Part shown: in pieces, positions 46,732 through 55,214 of the stretch | Layout of the letters: each line of letters opens with the position of its first letter | Numbering within the stretch: the first letter of the stretch is position 1 | From: Citreicella sp. C3M06 | GTDB taxonomy: Bacteria; Pseudomonadota; Alphaproteobacteria; Rhodobacterales; Rhodobacteraceae | Direction of reading: 5' to 3' | DNA: 64,000 nt | Assembly: GCF_018860705.1 (NCBI RefSeq) | Contig: NZ_JAHKQA010000072.1 | Span: 124,001 to 188,000, forward strand | The notes under the pieces: generated by a model | What the model was told of the DNA's origin: nothing | Seen by the model: the letters and a program-made list of their open reading frames with translations, nothing else | The model's database searches: none | Made by a program: the position numbers and the translations under genes

Positions 46732-49116
46732 TCAGGTCAAAAGACTCTCTGCTTTCCAGATGTCCTTCATGTAGCCACGGATCGTCCGGTCGGACGAGAA
46801 CCAGCCCGAGCGCGCGGTGTTGAGCGCCGCCATGCGTTCCCATCCCTGACGGTCGGCAAAGGCCCGGTCGACCTCGCGTTGCGCACGCCAGTAATCGGTG
46901 AAATCCGAGCAGACGAGGAAGTAATCCGGCCCTTCGAGATTGTTGACCACGCCGTGATAGCGTTCGGGTTCGGAGGGGTTGAAGCGCCCCTCGCGGATGA
47001 TCCGCAGCGCCCCGGCAAGGCGGGGATCGGCGTCGATGGCCTGACGCGCGTGGTCCTCGACGCTGCGCCGTTCCATCACCTCTTCGGCGGTCATGCCGAA
47101 CAGGAAGAAATTCTCGGCCCCGACGTGATCGCGGATTTCCACGTTCGCGCCGTCCAGCGTGCCGACGGTGGGCGCGCCGTTCAGGGCGAATTTCATGTTG
47201 CCGGTGCCCGAGGCTTCCTTGCCCGCGGTCGAGATCTGTTCCGACAGGTCCGCCGCTGGCACCAGCTTTTCCGCCAGCGTCACGTTGTAGTTCGGCAGGA
47301 AGGCGATCTTGAGATATTTGTTGGTCACCGGGTCGTTGTTGATCACAAGGGCGGCGTCATTGATCAGCCGGATGATGTCCTTGGCAAAGAAATAGCCCGG
47401 CGCCGCCTTGCCGGCGAACAGCTTCAGGCGCGGGATCCAGCCAGCGTCGGGGTTCTCGCGGATTTCCTGCCAGTGGGCGATGGCCTCGAGGATGTTGAGG
47501 TGCTGACGCTTGTATTCATGCATCCGCTTGATCTGCACATCGAACAGCATCGACGGATCGACATGCAGACCATAGGTCTGGCCCATCCAGTTTGACAGCT
47601 CGACCTTGTTCTGGCGTTTGACATCGCCGTATTTGTCCAGCCATGCGCTGTCTTCGATGAACGGTTCCAGCTTTTCAAGCTGTTCAAGATCATCGACCCA
47701 GCCGCCGCCGATGGACTCGGTGATCAGCCCGGCCAGCGCCGGGTTACAGGCCAGCAGCCAGCGGCGCGGGGTGACGCCGTTGGTCTGGTTGACGATCCGC
47801 TCGGGGTGCAGGCGGTGCAATTCGGAAAACACCGTGGTTTTCATCAGATCGGTGTGCAGCGCCGAGACGCCGTTCACATGATGCGCCATCACAAAGGACA
47901 GCTGGCCCATCTTGACCTGATGGTCCGAACGCATCGACTGGGTGCGCGAGGGGTGCTGCGTGGCATGCGCATTGTCGATCTGGTCGATCAGTTGCAGGTG
48001 ACGCGGCAGCAGGCGGCCGAGCAGGCCCTCGCCCCAGGATTCTAGTGCCTCGGGCAGCAGGGTGTGGTTGGTGTAGCTCAGCGTGCCGCGGGCGATCTCG
48101 ACCGATTCCTCGAAGGTCAGGCCGCGCTCGTCATGCAGGATGCGCACCAGTTCCGGGCCGGCAATCGCCGGGTGGGTGTCGTTGAGCTGGATCGCGACCT
48201 TGCTCGGCAGCTTGCGCAGATCGCCGAACTGGTGGTTGAAGCGGCGCAGGATGTCGCGCAGCGCGGCGGCGGTCAGGAAATATTCCTGCTTGAGCCGCAG
48301 CTCCTTGCCTTGCTCGGTGGTGTCGTCCGGGTAGAGCACGCGCGAGATGGTGCGGGCCAGCGCCTCGGGCGCGGCGGCGCGGGCATAATCGCCATGATTG
48401 AACGCATCGAGATCGAACGGATGGATGGCGCGGCCCGACCACAGGCGCAGCGTGTTGGCCCAGCGGCCCTTGTAGCCGACCACGGGGGTGTCAAAGGCCT
48501 CTGCCTCGACCTCTTCGCCGGGATACCAGCGCACGGTTTCGCCGCGCACATCGACATGGCCACCAAAGCCGATGCGGTAGCGCACTTCGGGGCGCTCGAA
48601 CTCCCACGCGTGGCGCTGGCCAAGCCATTGTTCGGGCTGCTCGACCTGCCGCCCGTCGACAAAGCTTTGCCGGAACAGCCCGTGTTCGTAGCGGATGCCA
48701 TAGCCATGCGCCGGGCAGCCGATGGTCGACAGGCTTTCAAGGAAACAGGCGGCAAGACGGCCAAGCCCGCCGTTGCCCAGCGCCGCGTCGGGTTCATCCG
48801 ACAGCACCTCGTGGTAATCCTTGGAGAATTCCGCCAGCGCCGCCTTGGCCTCTTCGACGAGTTCGAGGTTGACGATGCCATCCTCGAGCAAGCGCCCGAT
48901 CAGGAATTCCATCGACAGGTAATAGACGCGCTTCGCCCCGGTTTCATAGGTCTTTTCAGTGGCCTTGAACCAGGCATCGACGATGCGATCGCGCACGGCG
49001 TAGCTCAGCGCCATGCGCCAATCCTCCAGGATCGCGTGTTCGGGGTCCTTGCCAAAGGAATAGGTCAGGTGCCGAACAATGGAATCGCGAAGCGAGGGGG
49101 TCGATAGCTGCAACAT
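46732..49116 (-). CDS. glgP: Glycogen/starch phosphorylase
   Basis: A 794-residue GT35 enzyme that releases glucose 1-phosphate from glycogen ends. The PLP lysine is K642 in GTGNMKFALNGAPTVG. Other family marks are LGNGGLGRLAACFLES, YGIRYEHGLF, QLNDTHPAIAGPELVRIL and IKRMHEYKRQHLNIL. The start at 49116 (MLQLSTPSLRD) has GAAG at eight bases and avoids a 27-codon upstream extension of odd composition. It is the first glg gene after glk. Confidence 0.96.
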   Translation of the reverse strand: MLQLSTPSLRDSIVRHLTYSFGKDPEHAILEDWRMALSYAVRDRIVDAWFKATEKTYETGAKRVYYLSMEFLIGRLLEDGIVNLELVEEAKAALAEFSKDYHEVLSDEPDAALGNGGLGRLAACFLESLSTIGCPAHGYGIRYEHGLFRQSFVDGRQVEQPEQWLGQRHAWEFERPEVRYRIGFGGHVDVRGETVRWYPGEEVEAEAFDTPVVGYKGRWANTLRLWSGRAIHPFDLDAFNHGDYARAAAPEALARTISRVLYPDDTTEQGKELRLKQEYFLTAAALRDILRRFNHQFGDLRKLPSKVAIQLNDTHPAIAGPELVRILHDERGLTFEESVEIARGTLSYTNHTLLPEALESWGEGLLGRLLPRHLQLIDQIDNAHATQHPSRTQSMRSDHQVKMGQLSFVMAHHVNGVSALHTDLMKTTVFSELHRLHPERIVNQTNGVTPRRWLLACNPALAGLITESIGGGWVDDLEQLEKLEPFIEDSAWLDKYGDVKRQNKVELSNWMGQTYGLHVDPSMLFDVQIKRMHEYKRQHLNILEAIAHWQEIRENPDAGWIPRLKLFAGKAAPGYFFAKDIIRLINDAALVINNDPVTNKYLKIAFLPNYNVTLAEKLVPAADLSEQISTAGKEASGTGNMKFALNGAPTVGTLDGANVEIRDHVGAENFFLFGMTAEEVMERRSVEDHARQAIDADPRLAGALRIIREGRFNPSEPERYHGVVNNLEGPDYFLVCSDFTDYWRAQREVDRAFADRQGWERMAALNTARSGWFSSDRTIRGYMKDIWKAESLLT

Positions 49117-49210
49117 GAGCGTCTTCTTTCCTTTGAGGAACCGCGCGCCCCGGCGCGGAAACACCTCTGTCTCAACAGGCGGGGCGCTAAAAGGCAAGAT
49201 TGTGCCAGCG

Positions 49211-50179
49211 TTAGTCGTGCAATTGCAACTGTTCGGTCAAGTGGCACGCACATCCCGTCAGTGCCGCGTAATCGTCAGTCAGAAGATGGATGGGGAATTG
49301 CGCCATGAACTCGCTGAACCGGCCCTTGTCGCCAAAGCCCTCGGGGAAGCCATGGCTGAGCAGGTGCGGGCCGAAATGCCGCGCCACGCCGCCGATCAGG
49401 AAAATGCCGCCAAAGGGCAGGGTGGTCAGCGCCAGGTCGCCGCAGACCCGGCCCAGCAGGGTGGAGAACATGCGCACCGCCGCGGTGGCGCGCGGGTGGC
49501 CGGTTTCCATCAGCGCCATGATCTCTGCCGCGCTTTTGGGATCTTCGATGGCTTCCTCGACACAGAGCCAGTTCCAGATGCGCTCGAAGCCGCGCCCCGA
49601 CAGGAAATGTTCGATGCCGGGGCTTTCATGCAGCCGCGAGACGTGCTGGAGCAGGCGTAGCTCTTCGTCCGATCGCAGGCCCAGCGTGGCGTGTCCAGCC
49701 TCGGCCGGGGGCACCAGCGTGCGATCGCCAAGGCGATAGACCGGGGCCGCATTCATGCCGGTGCCGACCCCCACCACCAGCCGCGCAGACTGCGGGCTCG
49801 CCGGCTTGCCGGGCATCAGCGTGGTCAGGTTTTCGGGCGCGATATGGCCCAGCGCATGGCCCTGCGCCTGCAAATCGTTGAGCACCGCCAGCGTGTGGGC
49901 GCCGGTGGCCTCGTGCAGCATCTCGCGATCGACCGTCCAATCGATGTTGGTCAGCCGCCCGGCGCTGTCACGCACCGGCCCGGCCACCGCAACGCAGCAG
50001 CCCTGCGGCGCTACGCCGGTTTCGCTCAGGTACTGGCGCAGCACCGCGTCGATGCCCGGATAATCGACGTTGCGATAGCTTCTGGCGCTGCTCAGGTCGA
50101 CCTCGGTGCCGTGGCCCAGCGCAACCCGCGTGTTGGTGCCGCCGATATCCGCAAGAACCGCCGTGATGTTTTCGCTCAT
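49211..50179 (-). CDS. glk: Glucokinase
   Basis: A 322-residue ATP-dependent kinase of the GlcK (ASKHA) family that makes glucose 6-phosphate. ADIGGTNTRVALG at the N-terminus is the phosphate-1 motif. LNDLQAQGHAL, GVGTGMNAAPVYR and PPAEAGHATLG are the expected substrate and catalytic segments. Its ATG overlaps the glucosidase stop (ATGA). It would trap glucose released by AglA and the GH1 enzyme. Confidence 0.93.
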   Translation of the reverse strand: MSENITAVLADIGGTNTRVALGHGTEVDLSSARSYRNVDYPGIDAVLRQYLSETGVAPQGCCVAVAGPVRDSAGRLTNIDWTVDREMLHEATGAHTLAVLNDLQAQGHALGHIAPENLTTLMPGKPASPQSARLVVGVGTGMNAAPVYRLGDRTLVPPAEAGHATLGLRSDEELRLLQHVSRLHESPGIEHFLSGRGFERIWNWLCVEEAIEDPKSAAEIMALMETGHPRATAAVRMFSTLLGRVCGDLALTTLPFGGIFLIGGVARHFGPHLLSHGFPEGFGDKGRFSEFMAQFPIHLLTDDYAALTGCACHLTEQLQLHD

Positions 50180-51510
50180 CGTCCTGCCTCCGTCAGTGCC
50201 GCCTTCATCGCGTGGTAGGAGCCTTTTGGCGTGCGCGCAAGCGTGTCGAAATCCACATGGACAAGGCCGAAGCGCTTGTCATAGCCAAAGCTCCATTCGT
50301 AATTGTCCAGCAGCGACCAGGCGAAGTAGCCCTTGACCGGGGCGCCGCCCGCAATGGCGCGGGCCACCTCAGACAGATGCTTTTCGTAGTAGTCGATGCG
50401 ATGCGGGTCGCGGCATTCCCCGGCCATGATGTCGTCATGCGCCGCCATGCCGTTTTCGGTCACGTATAGCGGCAGATCGCCGGTGTATTCGCGGGCGGTG
50501 CGGATCAGGAAATCATGCAGCCCCTCGGGGTAGATTTCCCAGTCCATGTAGGTCTTTGGCAGCACGCCGGGCACATCCGTCAGCGATGGCCATGGCGCGC
50601 GCGGATCGGCGGCGATGTTCTTGCGCGTGTAGTAATTGATGCCGCACCAGTCGAGCGGCTGCGAGATCAGCGCCATGTCATCCTGCCAGCCTGATGGCAG
50701 ATGCGGCTCCAGCCCCTCAAGCACGATGGCGGGGTATTCGCCCTTGAACACGCCGCCCATGAACCAGCGGTTGTAGATGCCATCGTAGCGCGCGGCGGCA
50801 AGGCGGGAAGCCTCGCTGTCATCGGCGGGGTTCGACCATTCAAGGTTGAAAACCCCGCCAAGCCCGCCCATGCCCAGCCCGCGCATCACCTGCGTGGCGC
50901 GGCCATGCGCCAGCAGCACGTGATGCATGGCGCGGGCAGCGGCGCGGATGTCGCGGATGCCGGGTGCTTGCAGCCCCATGAAATGCGACAGCCATGCCAC
51001 GCACCATGGCTCGTTGATCGGGGCGACGGTGGCCATGCGATCACCCAGCCGGGTCATCACGATCTCGGTATAGTCGGCGAACCAGTCGCCGATATCACCG
51101 TTGCGCCAGCCGCCCAGATCGGCCAGCGCCGAGGGCAGCTCCCAGTGATACAGCGTGGCATAGGGGGCAAGGCCGCGTTCCAGCATCGCATCGGTCAGTC
51201 GGTCGTAGAAATCCAGCCCTTCGGCATTCACCGCGCCACGCCCATCGGGCAGCACCCGCGCCCATGAGATCGAAAAGCGATAGGCATCGAAGCCCGCAGC
51301 CGCCACGAGGTCAAGATCCTCGGGGTAGCGGTGATAGTGATCACAGGCGCGCCCGCCATCTTCGGCGCGGCTGACATTGCCGGGCGTCGCGGCGTAGTCA
51401 TCCCAGTGGGTGCGGCCCGCGCCGCCAAAGGCGTGGCCTTCGATCTGATAGCTCGATGTGGCGGTGCCGAAGATGAAATCCTCGGGGAAATCCTTTCGGG
51501 TCAGTTTCAT
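50176..51510 (-). CDS. GH1 beta-glucosidase
   Basis: A 444-residue family 1 glycoside hydrolase. The acid/base Glu is E167 in APINEPWCVAW and the nucleophile is E352 in YVTENGM. The N-terminal FIFGTATSSYQIEG and C-terminal KGYFAWSLLDNYEWSFGYDK are diagnostic. No signal peptide is present, so it hydrolyses imported disaccharides in the cytosol, probably beta-glucosides and possibly a broader range. It overlaps aglR and glk by ATGA at both ends and is therefore under the same control. Confidence 0.93.
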   Translation of the reverse strand: MKLTRKDFPEDFIFGTATSSYQIEGHAFGGAGRTHWDDYAATPGNVSRAEDGGRACDHYHRYPEDLDLVAAAGFDAYRFSISWARVLPDGRGAVNAEGLDFYDRLTDAMLERGLAPYATLYHWELPSALADLGGWRNGDIGDWFADYTEIVMTRLGDRMATVAPINEPWCVAWLSHFMGLQAPGIRDIRAAARAMHHVLLAHGRATQVMRGLGMGGLGGVFNLEWSNPADDSEASRLAAARYDGIYNRWFMGGVFKGEYPAIVLEGLEPHLPSGWQDDMALISQPLDWCGINYYTRKNIAADPRAPWPSLTDVPGVLPKTYMDWEIYPEGLHDFLIRTAREYTGDLPLYVTENGMAAHDDIMAGECRDPHRIDYYEKHLSEVARAIAGGAPVKGYFAWSLLDNYEWSFGYDKRFGLVHVDFDTLARTPKGSYHAMKAALTEAGR

Positions 51511-52553
51511 GCAGGTGCCTTCGACTGGACAGAGGGGGCAGGGCCGGTCGAGGCCCCGATGATCAGTTGCGCTTCGAGAATGCGGGTTTCGGGGGGGCGG
51601 CCCGGTTCAGCGATGCGCCGCAGCAGCATCTCGGCGGCCAGCCGCCCGGCCTCGCGCACCGGCGAGCGGGTCGCGGTAAAGATCGGCACGTCGCGCCCGT
51701 TCGACAAATAGCTGAAATCGTCGTCATGGGTCAGCACCGACACATCGCGCCCCATCTCCAGCCCGGCCTCGTGCAGCGCCCGCCGCACCCCGATGGCCGA
51801 GATCAGCGACGAGACAAGAAAGGCGGTCGGCGGCGCCTCCAGCGCCAGCATCTCGCTTGCCGCGCGATAGCCGTAGGGTTCCGTCATCTCTTGCCCGCTG
51901 ATGATTGCGGGGTCCGGGGCAAGACCGCGCGCGCGCAGCGCTTCGGTATAGCCGACCCGGCGGCGATGGGCGAAATCCATGTATTCGAGCCCGTTGAGCA
52001 GCGCGATACGCCGGTGCCCGAGATCGAGCAGGAACGAGGTCGCCCGGCGAAAGGCGCTGGCGTTGTCCATGTCGATCCAGCTGTAGGGCTGCGCGATGTC
52101 CGAGGCGCGCCCATGCACGACAAAGGGCATGCCCAGCCCGGTCAGGAAGGGGATGCGCCCGTCCGCAATCTTTGGCCCGTGAACGATGATGCCATCGACA
52201 TGGCCCTTGGTCTTGAGTCGACGGTAATTGTCGGCCTCGTCCGCGTCTCCGGTCAGGGTCAGCGTCATGTCGTAGCCGGCGGCAAGATAGGTTTCCGAGG
52301 CGCCCGCGATGAAATCTCCGAACACCGGATTCATCATTTCGTGGCTGGTCGAAATCGGAATCACGTGGCCGATGGCCATGGCGCGGCCGGTCGCCAGCCC
52401 GCGGGCGCGCGGATTGGCGACATAGCCCGCCGCAAGCGCCGCCTCGCAGACCCGTTTTCGGGTCGCTTCGGACACTTCAGGGTAACCGTTGAGCGCGCGG
52501 CTCACCGTGGTCTGCGACAACCCAAGCTGGGTCGCAAGCTGTTTGAGGTTCAT
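51507..52553 (-). CDS. aglR: LacI-family regulator of alpha-glucoside genes
   Basis: A 348-residue repressor. The N-terminal LacI helix-turn-helix (MNLKQLATQLGLSQTTVSRA) has the hinge helix NPRARGLATGR, and a periplasmic-binding-protein-like sugar domain follows. The start at 52553 gives the canonical N-terminus. It is divergent from aglEFGAK and upstream of bgl-glk-glg. Two palindromes with AAAGCGCTT cores lie in the intergenic region. By analogy with AglR of Sinorhizobium it should repress in the absence of alpha-glucosides. The likely inducer is an alpha-glucoside or glucose derivative, which is inferred. Confidence 0.88.
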   Translation of the reverse strand: MNLKQLATQLGLSQTTVSRALNGYPEVSEATRKRVCEAALAAGYVANPRARGLATGRAMAIGHVIPISTSHEMMNPVFGDFIAGASETYLAAGYDMTLTLTGDADEADNYRRLKTKGHVDGIIVHGPKIADGRIPFLTGLGMPFVVHGRASDIAQPYSWIDMDNASAFRRATSFLLDLGHRRIALLNGLEYMDFAHRRRVGYTEALRARGLAPDPAIISGQEMTEPYGYRAASEMLALEAPPTAFLVSSLISAIGVRRALHEAGLEMGRDVSVLTHDDDFSYLSNGRDVPIFTATRSPVREAGRLAAEMLLRRIAEPGRPPETRILEAQLIIGASTGPAPSVQSKAPA

Positions 52554-52574
52554 CGCCCTGGCCCCCCGTCCCAA

Positions 52575-52590
52575 TCCAAAGCGCTTCGAA
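52575..52590. promoter_or_regulatory. AglR operator, proximal to aglR
   Basis: TCCAAAGCGCTTCGAA has the LacI-family palindromic core AAAGCGCTT. It begins 22 bases upstream of the aglR start codon. It matches the other operator (52737-52752) at 14 of 16 positions. Confidence 0.75.
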
Positions 52591-52736
52591 TTTCCGTCAG
52601 CGTAACCGCAAATCCGGGGGGAGGTGAAGGCCCTTTCTCCATCCGTCGCAATGGTGATGATGCATCATGAAAGCAATCCGAAAAACTGGCAACCAGCGAT
52701 TGACACGCTAGGTTGCTCGTAAGACCCTGCGGCAAG

Positions 52737-52752
52737 TTCAAAGCGCTTTGAA
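52737..52752. promoter_or_regulatory. AglR operator, proximal to aglE
   Basis: TTCAAAGCGCTTTGAA is a perfect 16-bp palindrome of LacI-family type, 74 bases before the aglE start. A TTGACA at 52700-52705 could be the aglE -35 element, but I could not find a good -10. Binding here would block aglE transcription, and looping with the site at 52575 is possible. Confidence 0.8.
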
Positions 52753-52825
52753 ACGACTCGGGAGGGATTCGTTTAAAGTGCAGACTGATGCATGGGATCA
52801 ACCGCAACCAGACGGGAGGAACGTC

Positions 52826-54190
52826 ATGACAGCACAGATCAAACGCCGGATCCTAGGAGGCGCTGCCGTCGCGGCGCTTCTGGCCGGTTCCGCCTCGGCG
52901 CAGGACATGCCATTTGCTATCGGCGAGGGCGGGTTTCACTGGGATGGCTACACCGCCTTTGCCGACAAATTCGACCTGAGCGGGCAGACCGTCACTATTA
53001 CGGGGCCGTGGACCGGCAACGAAAAGGCCAAGGTCGACATCATGTTCCGCTACTTCGAAGAGGCGACCGGAGCCGAGGTGAGCTATTCCGGCTCGGACAG
53101 TTTCGAGCAGGATATCGTGATTTCCGCCCGCGCGGGTACAGCGCCCAATCTCGCGGTGTTTCCGCAGCCGGGCCTTGCCGCCGATATGGCGAAACAGGGG
53201 CTGCTGACGCCGCTGCCCGACGAGACCGCCAGTTGGGTCGCCGAGAATTATGCCGCCGGGCAAAGCTGGGTCGATCTGGCCACCTACGAGGGCGAGGATG
53301 GCGAAGACCATCTGTATGGCCAGTTCTACCGCGTAGATCTGAAATCGCTGGTGTGGTATTCGCCCATCGCCTTTGACGAAATGGGCTACGAAATCCCCGA
53401 GTCGATGGAAGAGCTCAAGGAGCTGACCGAGCAGATCGTCGACGATGGCGGAACGCCGTGGTGCATTGGGCTGGGGTCGGGCGCGGCCACCGGCTGGCCT
53501 GCGACCGACTGGGTCGAAGACCTGATGCTGCGACTCCAGCCGCCCGAGGTCTACGATGACTGGGTGAGCAACGAGATTCCGTTCGACGACCCCAAGGTGG
53601 TCGAGGCGATCGACGATTTCGGCTGGTTCGTGAAGACCGACGATTACGTCAAGGGCGGCAGTCAGGTCGCGGCCACCACCGATTTCCGCGACAGCCCGGC
53701 GGGCCTGTTTGCGGTGCCGCCAGAATGCTACATGCACCGGCAGGCCAGCTTTATCCCGGCGTTCTTCCCCGACAACGCCGAGCTGGGCGATAACGTCGAT
53801 TTCTTCTACTTCCCAGCCTATGAGGACAAGGATCTTGGCACCCCGGTGCTTGGGGCCGGGACGCTGTTTTCGATCACCAACCCGTCCGAGGCGACGGATG
53901 CCCTGCTCGAATGGCTCAAGGAGCCGATCGCGCATGAGCTGTGGATGGCGCAGGACGGGTTCCTGACCGCCCATGCGGGGGTCAACCTTGATGTCTATGC
54001 AACCGATGCGCAGCGCGCCATGGGCGAGATCATCGCCGATGCGACCACCTTCCGCTATGACGCGTCGGATCTGATGCCGTCGGAAATCGGCGCGGGGGCC
54101 TTCTGGTCCGGCATGGTCGATTTTGTCACCAGCGAATCGGCCGAAGACGCGGCAGCGGCGATCCAGTCGCGCTGGGATACGCTGAAGTAA
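52826..54190 (+). CDS. aglE: Alpha-glucoside ABC transporter, substrate-binding protein
   Basis: A 454-residue periplasmic binding protein of the family 1 extracellular solute-binding type. The signal peptide ends around residue 25 (GAAVAALLAGSASAQ) without a lipobox. Ligand-domain features include TITGPWTGNEKAKVDIMFRY, WYSPIAFDEMGYEIPE and AGTLFSITNPSEATDALLEW. It captures sucrose, maltose or trehalose-like sugars for AglFGK by analogy with Sinorhizobium AglE. The ATG at 52826 follows GGGAGGA. A stem-loop separates it from aglF. Confidence 0.93.
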   Translation: MTAQIKRRILGGAAVAALLAGSASAQDMPFAIGEGGFHWDGYTAFADKFDLSGQTVTITGPWTGNEKAKVDIMFRYFEEATGAEVSYSGSDSFEQDIVISARAGTAPNLAVFPQPGLAADMAKQGLLTPLPDETASWVAENYAAGQSWVDLATYEGEDGEDHLYGQFYRVDLKSLVWYSPIAFDEMGYEIPESMEELKELTEQIVDDGGTPWCIGLGSGAATGWPATDWVEDLMLRLQPPEVYDDWVSNEIPFDDPKVVEAIDDFGWFVKTDDYVKGGSQVAATTDFRDSPAGLFAVPPECYMHRQASFIPAFFPDNAELGDNVDFFYFPAYEDKDLGTPVLGAGTLFSITNPSEATDALLEWLKEPIAHELWMAQDGFLTAHAGVNLDVYATDAQRAMGEIIADATTFRYDASDLMPSEIGAGAFWSGMVDFVTSESAEDAAAAIQSRWDTLK

Positions 54191-54196
54191 AGCGCC

Positions 54197-54218
54197 GCGC
54201 GCCCTTTACTGGGCGCGC
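54197..54218 (+). other. Stem-loop between aglE and aglF
   Basis: GCGCGCCC and GGGCGCGC form a perfect 8-bp stem around TTTACT, seven bases after the aglE stop. There is no T-tract. Hairpins in this position after binding-protein genes commonly protect the 3' end and raise the level of binding protein over permeases. Confidence 0.6.
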
Positions 54219-54239
54219 CTTCGCATCAAGGGGGCGACC

Positions 54240-55214
54240 ATGTCACCAATGCTTCAGGGCATCCTGACCATCATTATCGGCGTGGGCGGCTGCCTTGCCT
54301 ATTTCTACGGATCGAACCTGATCCTCGATAGGGTGATCTTTCCACCCCGGACCAATGATCAGGGCAGGAACATCCGCCGCGCCACCATGGTGCGCCCGTG
54401 GCTGTTTCTGCTGCCAGCGATCCTCGCGCTGGGGCTTTACCTTGTGTACCCGGTGATTGGCAGCTTCATCCGCTCGCTCTACGACCGCTCGGGCGATAGC
54501 TTCGTGGGCCTTGGCAATTACATCGACATGATCGGGGAACCCGGTTTTCGAACCGCCGTGTTCAACAATTTCCTGTGGATCCTGTTCGTGCCTGCCGCCT
54601 CGACCTTTTTCGGTCTTCTGGTGGCGCAACTTACCGACCGGCTGCGCTGGGGCAGCATCGCCAAGTCCCTGATCTTCATGCCGATGGCGATCAGCTTTGT
54701 CGGCGCCTCGCTGATCTGGAAATTCGTCTATGCCGGTGATCCGGACATCGGCATCATCAATGCCATCGGGGCCTATTTCGGGGCCGAGCCGGTCGATCCG
54801 CTGCAAATCCCGTTCTGGAACAACTTCTTCATCATGATCATCATGGTCTGGATGCAGACCGGCTTTGCCATGGTGATCCTGTCGGCGGCGCTGCGCGGCA
54901 TTCCCGAGGAAACCATCGAGGCCGCGATCATCGACGGCGCGAACCCGTTCCAGCTGTTCTTCAAGATCAAGGTGCCGCAGATCGCTGGCACCATCGGCGT
55001 GGTCTGGACCACCATCACCTTCCTGACGCTCAAGGTCTTCGACATCGTTTACACCATGACGGGCGGCAATTTCGAAACCGACATTCTGCCGAGCTACATG
55101 ATGGATTACATGTTCCGCGATGACGGGCGCGCGACGGCGGTCGCCTTTGTCATCATGCTGATCGTCACGCCGGTGATGATCTACAACATCCGTCAGGCGC
55201 GGAGGGAACTGTAA
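54240..55214 (+). CDS. aglF: Alpha-glucoside ABC transporter permease AglF
   Basis: A 324-residue MalF-like permease. It has an extra N-terminal membrane helix (GILTIIIGVGGCLAYFYG), then six core helices. The EAA loop that contacts AglK is PEETIEAAIIDGANPFQLFF. Length is close to that of other sugar permeases. Its TAA stop overlaps the aglG ATG by one base, so translation is coupled. Confidence 0.93.
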   Translation: MSPMLQGILTIIIGVGGCLAYFYGSNLILDRVIFPPRTNDQGRNIRRATMVRPWLFLLPAILALGLYLVYPVIGSFIRSLYDRSGDSFVGLGNYIDMIGEPGFRTAVFNNFLWILFVPAASTFFGLLVAQLTDRLRWGSIAKSLIFMPMAISFVGASLIWKFVYAGDPDIGIINAIGAYFGAEPVDPLQIPFWNNFFIMIIMVWMQTGFAMVILSAALRGIPEETIEAAIIDGANPFQLFFKIKVPQIAGTIGVVWTTITFLTLKVFDIVYTMTGGNFETDILPSYMMDYMFRDDGRATAVAFVIMLIVTPVMIYNIRQARREL

